Shown: positions 56,405 to 64,000 of the stretch, piece by piece | How the letters are laid out: the number at the start of each line of letters is the position of its first letter | Numbering within the stretch: the first letter of the stretch is position 1 | Source: Symbiodinium natans | Lineage: Eukaryota; Sar; Dinophyceae; Suessiales; Symbiodiniaceae | Reading direction: 5' to 3' | DNA: 64,000 nucleotides | Assembly: GCA_905221605.1 (NCBI GenBank) | Contig: CAJNDS010000154.1 | Span: forward strand, 31,001 to 95,000 | Notes under the pieces: model-generated | What the model saw: the letters and a program-made list of their open reading frames with translations, nothing else | Told to the model about the DNA's origin: nothing | The model's database searches: none | Program-made: the position numbers and the translations under genes

Positions 56405-56490
56405 GGTTGTTTTAAAACAAGTTTCGGGTTGTTTTAAGACAAGTTGTTTTAAAACAACCCGAGACTTGTTTTAAAACAACCCGGGGAAGG
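56405..56490. repeat. TTGTTTTAAAACAACCCG repeats
   Basis: Four copies of a self-complementary TTGTTTTAAAACAA core joined by CCCGAGAC/TTTCGGG; another isolated copy (TTTTTAAAACAACCC) near 43890. Confidence 0.85.
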
Positions 56491-56599
56491 GTTCCATGGG
56501 TCTGGTGCAACTGGGCTGACCTGACTGCAGAGTTACTAGGTCGGGGCAGCCCAGGAGTGGCTATCTTCCTTGGATCTGAGGCAGGCGAATTTTATGCCT

Positions 56600-56697
56600 C
56601 CTAAACCTTAAACCCTAAGCCCTAAGCCCTAAACCCTAAAGCCTAAACCCTAAGCCCTAAGCCCTAAACCCTAAGCCCTAAAGCCTAAACCCTACAC
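56600..56697. repeat. Telomere-type variant array (CCCTAAG/CCCTAAA)
   Basis: About 13 units mixing CCCTAAA, CCCTAAG and GCCTAAA. Confidence 0.92.
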
Positions 56698-56833
56698 ATG
56701 TAGCGTGATGGCGTGATGCAGCCAAGAGCAGCCTGGCAGTCGAAGGTTGAACGCGCCGTTGCCGGTCTCAGAGAGTGCCCACAACATCACCGCGCGGTGC
56801 TCCGCATATGCTTCCTGCGCAGATGTTTAGGGT

Positions 56834-57265
56834 TTAGGGTTGCTTCTTACAGGGGGGAGGCTTGAGGGCGTGGAGGAAATGAGGGCAGCTTGACAGCTGG
56901 TGCTCGTGTCTCCTGTCTGCATCCATACTGCATACAAGCAGGGTCTCAAACAGTCTCCAATCAAAGCTTGCCTTCACTGCCAACTGTTTTGCTGGCCCGA
57001 AGCAACAAGTAGCAATTTCGTAGAAGTCTGCTCTATGGATTCTATGGCGTCCCTTGAAGCCTCTGGCCTGCGACCAACCTGCTTCAAGGAAGTTTGCGCC
57101 ATCAGGAGGAAGCTGCGTGCTCCGCCAGGAGTCTAACCAACTGGCGTACCTTGGGTGGAGAGGGTAGAAGAACACGCATCCTCAGCAAGGTCCGCAAGGG
57201 CAACCAGATGCTTGTTGGGACTGTGCCATTGTGGAGAGCGAAAGGCCGAGCCACTTTGCAACGTC
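56834..57265 (-). CDS. Unknown gene, two coding-like exons
   Basis: The frame to about 57167 (HSPNKHLVALADLAEDACSS, TLSTQ) joins in phase, over a GT donor at 57151, to an exon beginning near 57136 (SWRSTQLPPDGANFLEAGWS, ARGFKGRHRIHRADFYEIAT, KASFDWRLFETLLVCSMDAD). The frame runs into heptamers at 56826-56840, so the true end is earlier. Confidence 0.4.
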
Positions 57266-57870
57266 CTCGTCTGCTGTGTGGGGGCTGTTGGTGTAGACCA
57301 TGAAATCCCACAACATATCCTTGGTTCAGACGAGCACTTGCGAGTGAGGTTTGCCAGCCGCAGATGGGGAGATGCAACCGGCATAAGTACGAACCCGTCA
57401 GATACTCTGTGGTGCGAATCGCTCCACGTGAACTTGAAACCTTGAACACAAAACCTTGGACACAAACCGAAGCCAAGAAGCTGCGAAGACCCGACGCCTT
57501 AATCCCAAACCTACATGACATCCAACTACTGGATTCTTGGCCGTGCCGGAATGACCTCCCAGATATCAGCAGTCTCTGGGACACGAACCCAAGCCCCAAG
57601 ACGCATGACAGGTGCACCATACACCATGTTCTGGGGCATGCCTTAACCAATCCAACCTCAAGACACCATCCCCCCCTCCTTGATTTGCTGCGACAACCCA
57701 TACCCTACGGGTGAAGGATAGACACAGGGTTTGGGTCTGCGTTCGACTGGGTCCATGTTCAGGAGAGAGAAACATTGCTCTCCTGCGCAGTGCCCAAGGT
57801 ATACTGGAGACATCGTGAGACAATCGTCTAAGTCCAGGTGTCTTTGAGCACTTCGGGAGCTGACCTCCGT
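57266..57870. other. Region with conflicting open frames
   Basis: A long minus frame (57701-57102) overlaps the exon above in another frame; part (LSCVLGLGFVSQRLLISGRS) could be an exon. No resolved model. Confidence 0.35.
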
Positions 57871-57872
57871 AT

Positions 57873-57998
57873 CAGAAGTCCCAAGCCGCCGCTCCAGAAG
57901 AAGGGGGCTCTGTTAATCCGCCGCCCAGCAAGCGGAGACGGGGGAAGCACCCGCGCACGGTCCTTAAAGCGAAAGCGGCATTGGATCGAAAAGGAGGG
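57873..57998 (+). CDS. Possible plus-strand exon, basic
   Basis: After ATCAGAAG: SQAAAPEEGGSVNPPPSKRR, RGKHPRTVLKAKAALDRKGG. It would be the only plus-strand exon I see, with a nuclear-localisation-like KRRRGK. It ends at a telomere-type array. Confidence 0.27.
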
Positions 57999-58006
57999 AT
58001 GAGGGA

Positions 58007-58145
58007 ACCCTAAACCCTAAACCCTAAACCCTAAACCCTAAACCCTAAACCCTAAACCCTAAACCCTAAACCCTAAACCCTAAACCCTAAACCCTAAACC
58101 CTAAACCCTAAACCCTAAACCCTAAACCCTAAACCCTAAACCCTG
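58007..58145. repeat. Interstitial telomere-type array (CCCTAAA)19
   Basis: About 19 perfect units. Confidence 0.98.
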
Positions 58146-58249
58146 CTTGCTCGCGGAGTTAAGTCATGGCACGTTAGGACCATGATGGCCTCGAAGTGGG
58201 ATAGCCTCCCCGTGAGGGCAGACATAGTCGGTGCACTCCTGGCCAGTGT

Positions 58250-58440
58250 GGCATTATGATCATTATGATCATTGATGATTCTTATGATGATTATTTTTGA
58301 TTATTATCATTATTGTTATTGCTATTGTTGCTTTAGTTATTGTTCATGATTATTACTATTATTCCTATTATTAATATTATTATTATTACTACTGTTATTA
58401 TTATTATTCGCTATTTATTTAATCTGTCATAGCGTGCTAT
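58250..58440. repeat. Degenerate ATT/ATG microsatellite
   Basis: TTATTATTA, ATGATCATTATGATC and related triplets, AT-rich. Confidence 0.85.
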
Positions 58441-58552
58441 TTATCATGACGTGTTAGCTCCACGGCATGGCTGGGGCGTCAGTCGGAGGCAATTTGCGCC
58501 GAGACAAAAAAGGGCGTGTGCAAAGCTGGCGAGGCGCGAGTCGGGACAAGGG

Positions 58553-58680
58553 TTTGGGGTTTAGGGTTTGGGGCTTAGGGTTTAGAGGCTTACGTAGGGT
58601 TTAGGGGCTTAGGGTTTAGGGTTTAAGGTTTAAGGGCTTAGGTTTTAGGGCTTAGGGTTTAGGTTGAGGGTTTTGGGAAC
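58553..58680. repeat. Degenerate telomere-type array (TTTAGGG, GGCTTAGG)
   Basis: About 14 units with many substitutions. Confidence 0.9.
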
Positions 58681-58692
58681 AATCTAGGAGTT

Positions 58693-59293
58693 TCAAGGTC
58701 TGGAGGGCGAGCAGTCCTTCATGACGCCATCGGCCTCCACCCTTGTGCTTCCGAAAGGCTTGAAGCGATAGGGATCTGCGTAGCTGCCATCCTGCATTGC
58801 TTGAGGGTTTAGGGTTTAGGGTTTAGGGTTTAGGGTTTAGGGTTTAGGGTTTAGGGTTTAGGGTTTAGGGTTTAGGGTTTAGGGTTTAGGGTTTAGGGTT
58901 TAGGGTTTAGGGTTTGGGGGTTTAGGCCTCATCAAGATTCTACTCGTTCTGGCCTTTCACCTTCCTACGGGTGTCCTGCATGGTGGGTTGCCAGATGACG
59001 TGGCCGCTTGAATTCTTCCGCCCGATGCCGTTGAGGAAGATGCCTCGTCATAAGTCACACTGTGGAATCTTGCTGTAAACCTGCTGGCTCCCCGAACCCT
59101 TGCTACATTGGCACTTCATCTCTTTCCGGAACATATAACTTGTTCCCCTAACCTCCAGCAAGCCCTGGCCCAACCTTTCCAGCATCCGGGAGGTGCGAAC
59201 CCAATGGCACACCTTCCTGCGCAGAATGGCGATGGAAGGGGTGGAGGATGGCTGGGTTCCGCTTGAGGTCTTGATCAGCAGTACAGGGGCATC
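58693..59293 (-). CDS. Unknown gene, last three exons
   Basis: Exons 59293-59164 (DAPVLLIKTSSGTQPSSTPS, VRTSRMLERLGQ; GC donor), 59043-58961 (IFLNGIGRKNSSGHVIWQPT, MQDTRRK; GT donor), 58791-58693 (DGSYADPYRFKPFGSTRVEA, DGVMKDCSPSRP, TGA). Phases agree. The last intron (58960-58792) is almost wholly a 17-unit TTTAGGG array. Family not recognised. Confidence 0.57.
58802..58925. repeat. Interstitial telomere-type array (TTTAGGG)17, intronic
   Basis: Near-perfect array between two phase-matched exons. Confidence 0.98.
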
Positions 59294-59360
59294 CTAAATC
59301 AACAGCACGAAGTAGTAATTCTGATGGAGGTTACTTGGGTGGAGGAGGGTGTGTCTTTTG

Positions 59361-59582
59361 TTATACAAGTACAGTGCAGTGTTTTGGCAGGGAAGCCTTT
59401 TCTGAAATGGCTGTCGATTTCTTGAAGTGGGAGCACCAACACCAAGAGCATTCCCTTCCTATGGCTGATGTGATGTGTCGTCCACGCCCGAATGGCACTC
59501 TAAACCCTGCACGCACTTGCACTGCTACTCCAACCTTGAGCCTTCCGCCGGACTTGTAGACTTCTGAGCTCTGAGAGAACAA
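59361..59582 (-). CDS. Weak coding-like exon
   Basis: Minus frame VYKSGGRLKVGVAVQVRAG followed by a heptamer trace, then Cys-rich sequence (ECSWCWCSHFKK). Low confidence. Confidence 0.22.
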   Translation of the reverse strand: MFSQSSEVYKSGGRLKVGVAVQVRAGFRVPFGRGRHITSAIGRECSWCWCSHFKKSTAISEKASLPKHCTVLV

Positions 59583-59936
59583 TCATACGACTAAGCCCCC
59601 TTCTCTACTAACGTTCCCCTTGTAGTGAGCACAAAATATGAGGAAACATTCAAGTGCCCCAAGGGGGCCAAGACAGGTCCGCGAGAAACATGCCCCAGGG
59701 TCCTGTGCTGAAGGAGTCCTAAGACAAGGTCGGAGTTGCACATGGCCGCTTCTGCTGAATGATGGTTTCGGGTACCCTAATGGTACCAGGTTCGTTCGAG
59801 TTTTAAACAAAATGGATACACCCGGACTGACTCCCACGTGAAGGTCACTGCAGACAGGGATCGCTGATGCAGCCGTCTGCCCCGACCTTTTGCGTTGGAA
59901 GGAATGGAAGGGGTTGCGGTTCCGGATTTCAACCAC

Positions 59937-61049
59937 CGCTCCCATCCTTGATCACCCAGGAACCCCTTTATCCGATTTAGGAGTGGCGTCCGCGCCTTCC
60001 ACATGGTTTTCATAATCCTTGCGGCTTCTCTGAATCCTGGTCTGTCTAAATTCGGCTTCATCGTCTGCTTGTCGAACAGGAAGCCCTGGGAAGTGTCCTG
60101 CTCTTGCGCACGCTGCCACAGTTACACATTGGCCTTCAGTCTAGCAGGTATGTCCTGGGTCTGAGAGTAGGTCGCCCAAATAGCATAAACAATCTCAGCC
60201 CACCACCAATCCTGAATACTGCAGTGGAACCACAGGCACAGCTGGATCAGGCTTACTCGCAAGATTGCGCAGCGGGAAAAATCGGGGGGCCAAGCTGCCC
60301 AGTACCCGGCACCTTCCCGTGGAAAGTGGCAGAAACCAAAGTCTGGCTCGCCGTCTTCGTTGAGGTCGGTGCCATTGTATCCTGGAGTCATAAGGTGGCT
60401 TCCGAAACTAGGGGTGCCCTTTGTTAGGGGTACCTTTTTTGGGGGTCCCTAAAAGGGGATTCTGATCTATTTGGGGTATAAAACCCTGTTGTAGGAAATA
60501 CCCATAAGCTTGTGGTGGCAAGAAAACTCCCAAAAAACAAGAGCGTGGGCTTTCATGATGCAAGTAGCAAGCATGGTATCGTATTGCTTCGGAGCGTCTT
60601 GCAGCAACAGCGAGGGCTTCGTCCCACGTGTTGGGCAATGGAACATTGTCCCGTTCCAGCAAGTCTAATCTTACGATTGGGACGAAAAAGTCGCCGTCGT
60701 ACATAAGGAAGTCCAACTGGTCGGTGCCATTTCTCCTGCAGTGAGTACGAACTCACGGGCAGGCTATGAGGCGGGCTACAGGCAATTGCATGCAGATGCA
60801 TCCGATGCATTTGCATCCCAAAATTGCTCCTATATCTTCCCATCCTTTGCACCTGCAGGGTGCACACTGAAGGGTATGTGGATGGCTCGTATTCAGAACA
60901 GATGCCAAAAGGGATCCTAACCTGCAAGCCATCACAACGTCACAAGCCGAGCGGTGCGCCTGCGGGAAAACGCTCTCCCATTGCAGGGCCTCATTAGACC
61001 GGGCAAGACGCGGATGAAGAGCCTCGACCAATCCCAGATGACTCGCTTC
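59937..61049 (-). CDS. Bacterial-type extracellular solute-binding protein, five exons (partial)
   Basis: Family-1-like periplasmic sugar-binding fold. Exons 61049-60922 (EASHLGLVEALHPRLARSNE, LQWESVFPQAHRSA), 60735-60596 (TDQLDFLMYDGDFFVPIVRL, NVPLPNTWDEALAVAAR), 60381-60299 (YNGTDLNEDGEPDFGFCHFP, REGAGYW), 60211-60155 (WWWAEIVYAIWATYSQTQ), 60097-59937 (DTSQGFLFDKQTMKPNLDRP, GFREAARIMKTMWK). Phases match at each join; donors are GT, GC, GC, GA and, tentatively, GT. YDGDxxxxxxRxDLLE, P-TW-EAL, DLNxDGEPD and a TSQGxxFD block are family hallmarks. Binding proteins like this are known in algae, sometimes joined to membrane or cyclase domains; nothing shows that here. Element copy 12 is in intron 2. 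Confidence 0.76.
60394..60482. repeat. Palindromic GTTTACG element, copy 12 (opposite orientation), intronic
   Basis: GGCTTCCGAAACTAGGGGTG end, TTAGGGGTACC, AAAAGGGGATTCTGATCTAT core. Confidence 0.75.
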
Positions 61050-61179
61050 CTTGGCCAGTCTTTGCGGTTTGAGCGAGGAGTTGAGGGCGGTGTTTGCATG
61101 TGGATGGTTGTAGGGTTTGCTACACAAGGGCTGCAGAACATAGATGACATGAGCACATGTTTGGCCTGTCAGGTAGGAT

Positions 61180-61360
61180 AGCAAGGCAGCGGCACAACAC
61201 CAGCAACCCTGGCTGTCCCAACTCTCATGAACACACTCGGCTCAAAAACCGAGCTTCCGGATAGTGAGAGTAGCTCATCATATATCCGTGATAGATCCCA
61301 AGACCTGGACTGTCCTGGTTGCGGGATCAACCAGCCAAGCAGATGCCACAAGGCAGCACG
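61180..61360 (-). CDS. Coding-like exon upstream of the binding-protein gene
   Basis: SWDLSRIYDELLSLSGSSVF, EPSVFMRVGTARVAG after GGACAGTCCAG. Could be an earlier exon of the solute-binding gene. Confidence 0.33.
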
Positions 61361-61370
61361 ACTGCTCAAG

Positions 61371-61673
61371 TCAAGGTTGAAATCTGGCGGCCTTGGTGCC
61401 CAGGTCCCTGATGGGATCCTCCCAGATATTCAACGCCTCGGAAAAAACGATCCGGCCACCAGTGCACTCCTCACAGGGCGCTTGAGCTCGGTCCAGCTTT
61501 GGTGTCAAGATGGTGAAGTCTGTGGGGCTGCACTCTTTCATGAAAAGCGCCTGGAACTCGCGGGCTCGGACCAACAAGTTCGGAGAAGATGTCTCGGTGG
61601 CGAAGGACAGGTAGTTCGCTGTAAGGTGGTGGTACTGCCCAGGAGTTAGGAACTCCTGCCCTGGCAAGGACAA
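61371..61673 (-). CDS. Long coding-like exon, possibly same gene
   Basis: QEFLTPGQYHHLTANYLSFA, SPNLLVRAREFQALFMKECS, LDRAQAPCEECTGGRIVFSE, ALNIWEDPIRDLGTKAARFQ. Strong coding character with no ATG at its start, so an internal exon. An exon at about 61890-61807 (LRPEYLRSVLQRNELQLQFA) lies further upstream. Confidence 0.45.
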   Translation of the reverse strand: MSLPGQEFLTPGQYHHLTANYLSFATETSSPNLLVRAREFQALFMKECSPTDFTILTPKLDRAQAPCEECTGGRIVFSEALNIWEDPIRDLGTKAARFQP

Positions 61674-62227
61674 ATTGTTTCCAGCAGTAGGAAGTCAGCA
61701 AAGACATTCCAAAGGTATTAGCCGCCCATGTGAACACAGAAGGTGGCAAGCCGAGCAAACGTGGGCGCCCCGTGCACATGAACATTAACCGACGCAGCGC
61801 TCGACCTGCCTGGCAAACTGCAGTTGTAGTTCGTTGCGCTGCAGCACAGAGCGCAGGTATTCGGGCCGCAAGCCTGCAGACATCAGCATATCAGCATGAG
61901 GAGTGCAAGTGATCGCCAAATGTGATAGTTCGCACCCTGAATTTATGTGGATACATGTTGGAATCACAAACACGACCTGCAGCTTAAACGAGCAGCTGGA
62001 GCAACCGATATCAAGAACATGCGATAGCTCGTGGAGATGTTATGGGAGGGGGGTCTGACCGGGGGTGGGCGCAGTGATTGCTTAGCAAGCCCTCAGTAAG
62101 CACTCAACAACAGTTTTTTGTCGAGAAACTCTCAAGGTCCGAGCGCTAGCGAGTGCTTAGCGAATGCTTGCCAAGGCTTTATGGAGCCCCTCAGAACCCC
62201 CCCCCCCCCCCGCTAGACCCCTCTCCC

Positions 62228-62372
62228 ATAACATCTCCATGAATAGCTGATAGCACTGGCAGGCCAAATGAATCACCAAGGGCAGACCTCAAAGACGTCA
62301 GAACTACAAGCAGCTGATCAGTAACTACGGTGGCTGAGCGCCCTCCCCTTGCGAGTTGCACCTTTTGAACTA
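62228..62372 (-). CDS. Coding-like exon, unknown
   Basis: PLVQKVQLARGGRSATVVTD, QLLVVLTSLRSALGDSFGLP after AATGCAG. Helical, unassigned. Confidence 0.35.
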
Positions 62373-62561
62373 ACGGCTGCATTCGACATGAGAAAGAACA
62401 TTTGGTAATTAACTAATGCGAAGATAGTATTTTCCTACGGGCTTTGGTTGTACTCGCACGCAGCCTTAGAACTTATAGCGAAGACATGAAAGGTACTCCT
62501 CATAGCAGTCATAGCAGCTGCTTTTACACGTCTGCTTACTCATCGTCTCGATGCTTCGGGT

Positions 62562-62771
62562 CTAGGGAAATATGGTGACTAAGCACACAAGGACGCCCAA
62601 TCCTGTGAGCACTTTGGATGCTAAGTTGTGCTTTGTTTGGGTATCGTAAGTAGAGAATGCCAATAAGGCAATGTCTGTCGTTCTTGCTTCCGTCAAGCTC
62701 TTCTTTTCCATCTGCATTCTTGCTCTGTCGCTCTCCTTCCTTCCCTGGATGCCTGAACTCCTCTGCGCCAC
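62562..62771 (-). CDS. Coding-like exon with a C-terminal hydrophobic tail
   Basis: GRKESDRARMQMEKKSLTEA, then ASKVLTGLGVLVCLVTIFP and TAG 62562. A charged helix followed by a terminal hydrophobic stretch would fit a tail-anchored protein if this is a true 3' end. Confidence 0.35.
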   Translation of the reverse strand: MAQRSSGIQGRKESDRARMQMEKKSLTEARTTDIALLAFSTYDTQTKHNLASKVLTGLGVLVCLVTIFP

Positions 62772-62892
62772 ACTATAGAAATTACGCGGTTGCCTTAAGA
62801 GGTCTCGAGATCAAAAGCGTGAAGCCCTGGCCTCAGAAAGTTGGCCATCACTCTGTCTGAGAAGCACAGCAAGCAGTGCTGTTCTACTTGTC

Positions 62893-63149
62893 CTCCCGAA
62901 GAGGCATTCCTGCATTTTGCGGAGCTGCCCCCCCCAAGCGTTTTGAGCCAATAGCCACACATTTTTGAATCTGGCCATTGATTGCCGAAGCCAAGCTAGG
63001 ACATGTGATGTTTGCCCGATACGGTAGCCCATTCACAGAGCACAGCTCTTGCTGTGCGATTCCATGGCATTCCGGTTCCATCAGCATGCTGGTAGCTGCA
63101 TGATGTTGTTCCCTCAGGGCGTCGGTTTGTTCCCTCAAACCGTCACTGC
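62893..63149 (-). CDS. Coding-like exon, unknown
   Basis: DGLREQTDALREQHHAATSM, CHGIAQQELCSVNGLPYRAN, CPSLASAINGQIQKCVAIGS. Acceptor probably GTTGCAG near 63150. Followed upstream by heptamers. Confidence 0.43.
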
Positions 63150-63154
63150 AACGC

Positions 63155-63262
63155 CACCCTAAACCCTGAATCCTAAGCCCTAAGCCCTAAAACCTAAGCC
63201 CTAAGCCCTAGGCCCTATGCCCTAAACCCTAAGCCCTGAACCCTAAACCCTAAACCCTATTC
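63155..63262. repeat. Telomere-type variant array (CCCTAAA/CCCTAAG)
   Basis: About 14 units with CCCTAGG, CCCTATG and CCCTGAA variants. Confidence 0.92.
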
Positions 63263-63319
63263 GGTTGCTGGGTGCCCTACCGGTCACGGCAGCCAAGGGC
63301 CCGGAGGGCTTTGGCTCAC

Positions 63320-63398
63320 CGAAAGATCTGCGAAAAGCGTCGCGGAAGTCCTCGAAAGAAGGCCCCTTTAGCACGGGAACGAAGGATCTCAAAGCAGT
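63320..63398 (-). CDS. Exon between two telomere-type arrays
   Basis: Acceptor CCTAG, TALRSFVPVLKGPSFEDFRD, AFRRSF, donor GTGAGC (phase 1). Strong coding character; heptamer arrays flank it within 60 bases on both sides. Confidence 0.45.
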
Positions 63399-63401
63399 CT
63401 A

Positions 63402-63535
63402 GGTTTAGGGTTTAGGGTTTAGGGTTTAGGGTTCAGGGTTCAGGGTTTAGGGTTTAGGGTTTAGGGTTTAGGGTATAGGGTTCAGGGTTTAGGGCTTGGG
63501 TTTAGGGGTTTTTGTGTTTCGGGTCTAGGGTTTAG
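63402..63535. repeat. Interstitial telomere-type array (TTTAGGG)
   Basis: About 18 units, several as TTCAGGG or CTTGGG. Confidence 0.95.
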
Positions 63536-63544
63536 GACTCGCCC

Positions 63545-63660
63545 TGGGGGATCGTCATGGCAGTGGGCTGGTCGGTGTGGCAGCGCCGGCGCAGCAAAAA
63601 CGTGCTGCACGGGTGATGTGCATGGCCATCCGGGGAGCTCACGCCCCTGTGCGATGACCA
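63545..63660 (-). CDS. Weak coding-like exon
   Basis: WDAMVIAQGRELPGWPCTSP, VQHVFAAPALPHRPAHCHDD, bounded by heptamers. Low confidence. Confidence 0.3.
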
Positions 63661-63730
63661 TAGCGTCCCAGAACCCTAAACACCCTGAAGCCTAAGAGTC
63701 TGAGGATGGATTCACATTGGGGCCGTAAAA

Positions 63731-64000
63731 TCAGGCATGTTCGAAACCGCGGATAAACTCCACACTCCAAGCGTCCTGGCCAGTCGCAGGCACAGGGGCC
63801 TCGAAGTGCGCGGGAATCACGCGATCAAAGTCCTCCATGTGCAAACACGGATATTGCCCTCCCTGCAGCATCTGCCTGTGCATCCAGCTTCTAAGGTAGT
63901 TGAAGCGATCTGATGAGTCTCCCGGGTTGTCTTGTGTAGAGCCGGGGTGTAGAGGTGTGAACGTCGAACGGTCATCACGCTGCGGTCCCACGAGCTGACG
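63731..64000 (-). CDS. Terminal exon, runs off the window
   Basis: The frame is open at the window end and stops at TGA 63731: RSTFTPLHPGSTQDNPGDSS, DRFNYLRSWMHRQMLQGGQY, PCLHMEDFDRVIPAHFEAPV, ATGQDAWSVEFIRGFEHA. Strong coding character; unknown family. Confidence 0.52.
   Translation of the reverse strand, partial: RQLVGPQRDDRSTFTPLHPGSTQDNPGDSSDRFNYLRSWMHRQMLQGGQYPCLHMEDFDRVIPAHFEAPVPATGQDAWSVEFIRGFEHA

Overview
The window looks like nuclear DNA of a dinoflagellate, most likely a symbiodiniacean or close relative. This is an inference from several signs that agree. Recognisable genes are cut into very small exons. Many of their introns start with GC or GA instead of GT and end in AG, usually followed by G. 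There is a long ankyrin protein with the divergent ubiquitin-like N-terminus common in dinoflagellate genomes, and an exon set of the SHQW/TIR-like type also common there. Interstitial copies of the plant-type telomere heptamer (TTTAGGG/CCCTAAA) occur throughout. Nearly every exon I can support lies on the minus strand over 64 kb, which fits the long unidirectional gene blocks of dinoflagellates.

Layout from left to right, minus strand unless stated. A complete Rab18/RabC-like GTPase in ten exons (2025 to 618). A 0.5-kb trinucleotide microsatellite. An intronless 330-residue protein (3458-4450). An intronless ubiquitin-like/ankyrin protein (7429-8709). Scattered unassigned exons, one with an HEPAHH zinc-peptidase-like motif (near 9955). 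A 3'(2'),5'-bisphosphate nucleotidase in three exons (15378-17021). A C-x2-C zinc-ribbon exon (20326). A seven-exon coiled-coil gene (21446-22370). A polybasic/CaaX terminus (23338). A second ankyrin gene in five or more exons (35642-36499). Unknown genes at 36.9-37.4 and 38.1-39.6 kb. A stop-interrupted ORF (40345-40578). The last three exons of a HOP/STI1 co-chaperone (41520-41994). An unknown five-exon gene (44271-45386). More exons at 46-47 kb. From 51 to 64 kb: a TIR-like gene (53.3-53.8 kb), a membrane-protein gene (54.0-54.8 kb), a gene ending at 58693, a gene for a bacterial-type solute-binding protein (59.9-61.05 kb) and several partial genes, the last running off the end.

The repeats are as striking as the genes. 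About a dozen copies of a roughly 100-bp palindromic element (GTTTACGAAAATAGGGGTACC-like ends, mirrored at the other end) lie in introns and spacers between 25.9 and 60.5 kb. Telomere-heptamer arrays of 2 to about 20 units occur in both orientations, at least one inside a coding gene's intron. A 638-bp fold-back element with perfect 28-bp inverted repeats (42136-42773) lies just beyond the first recognised exon of the HOP gene. A four-copy 219/220-bp tandem repeat (49.5-50.3 kb) follows 1.8 kb of AT-rich degenerate repeat.

The recognised genes cover unrelated housekeeping and signalling jobs: vesicle traffic, PAP removal in sulfur metabolism, Hsp70-Hsp90 handover, solute binding and ankyrin scaffolds. 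There is no operon-like or pathway logic; the shared feature is strand. Exon models were assembled by hand from reading frame, splice signals and phase. Those with a recognised family are firm. The others are coding-like segments whose ends and grouping need transcript data.
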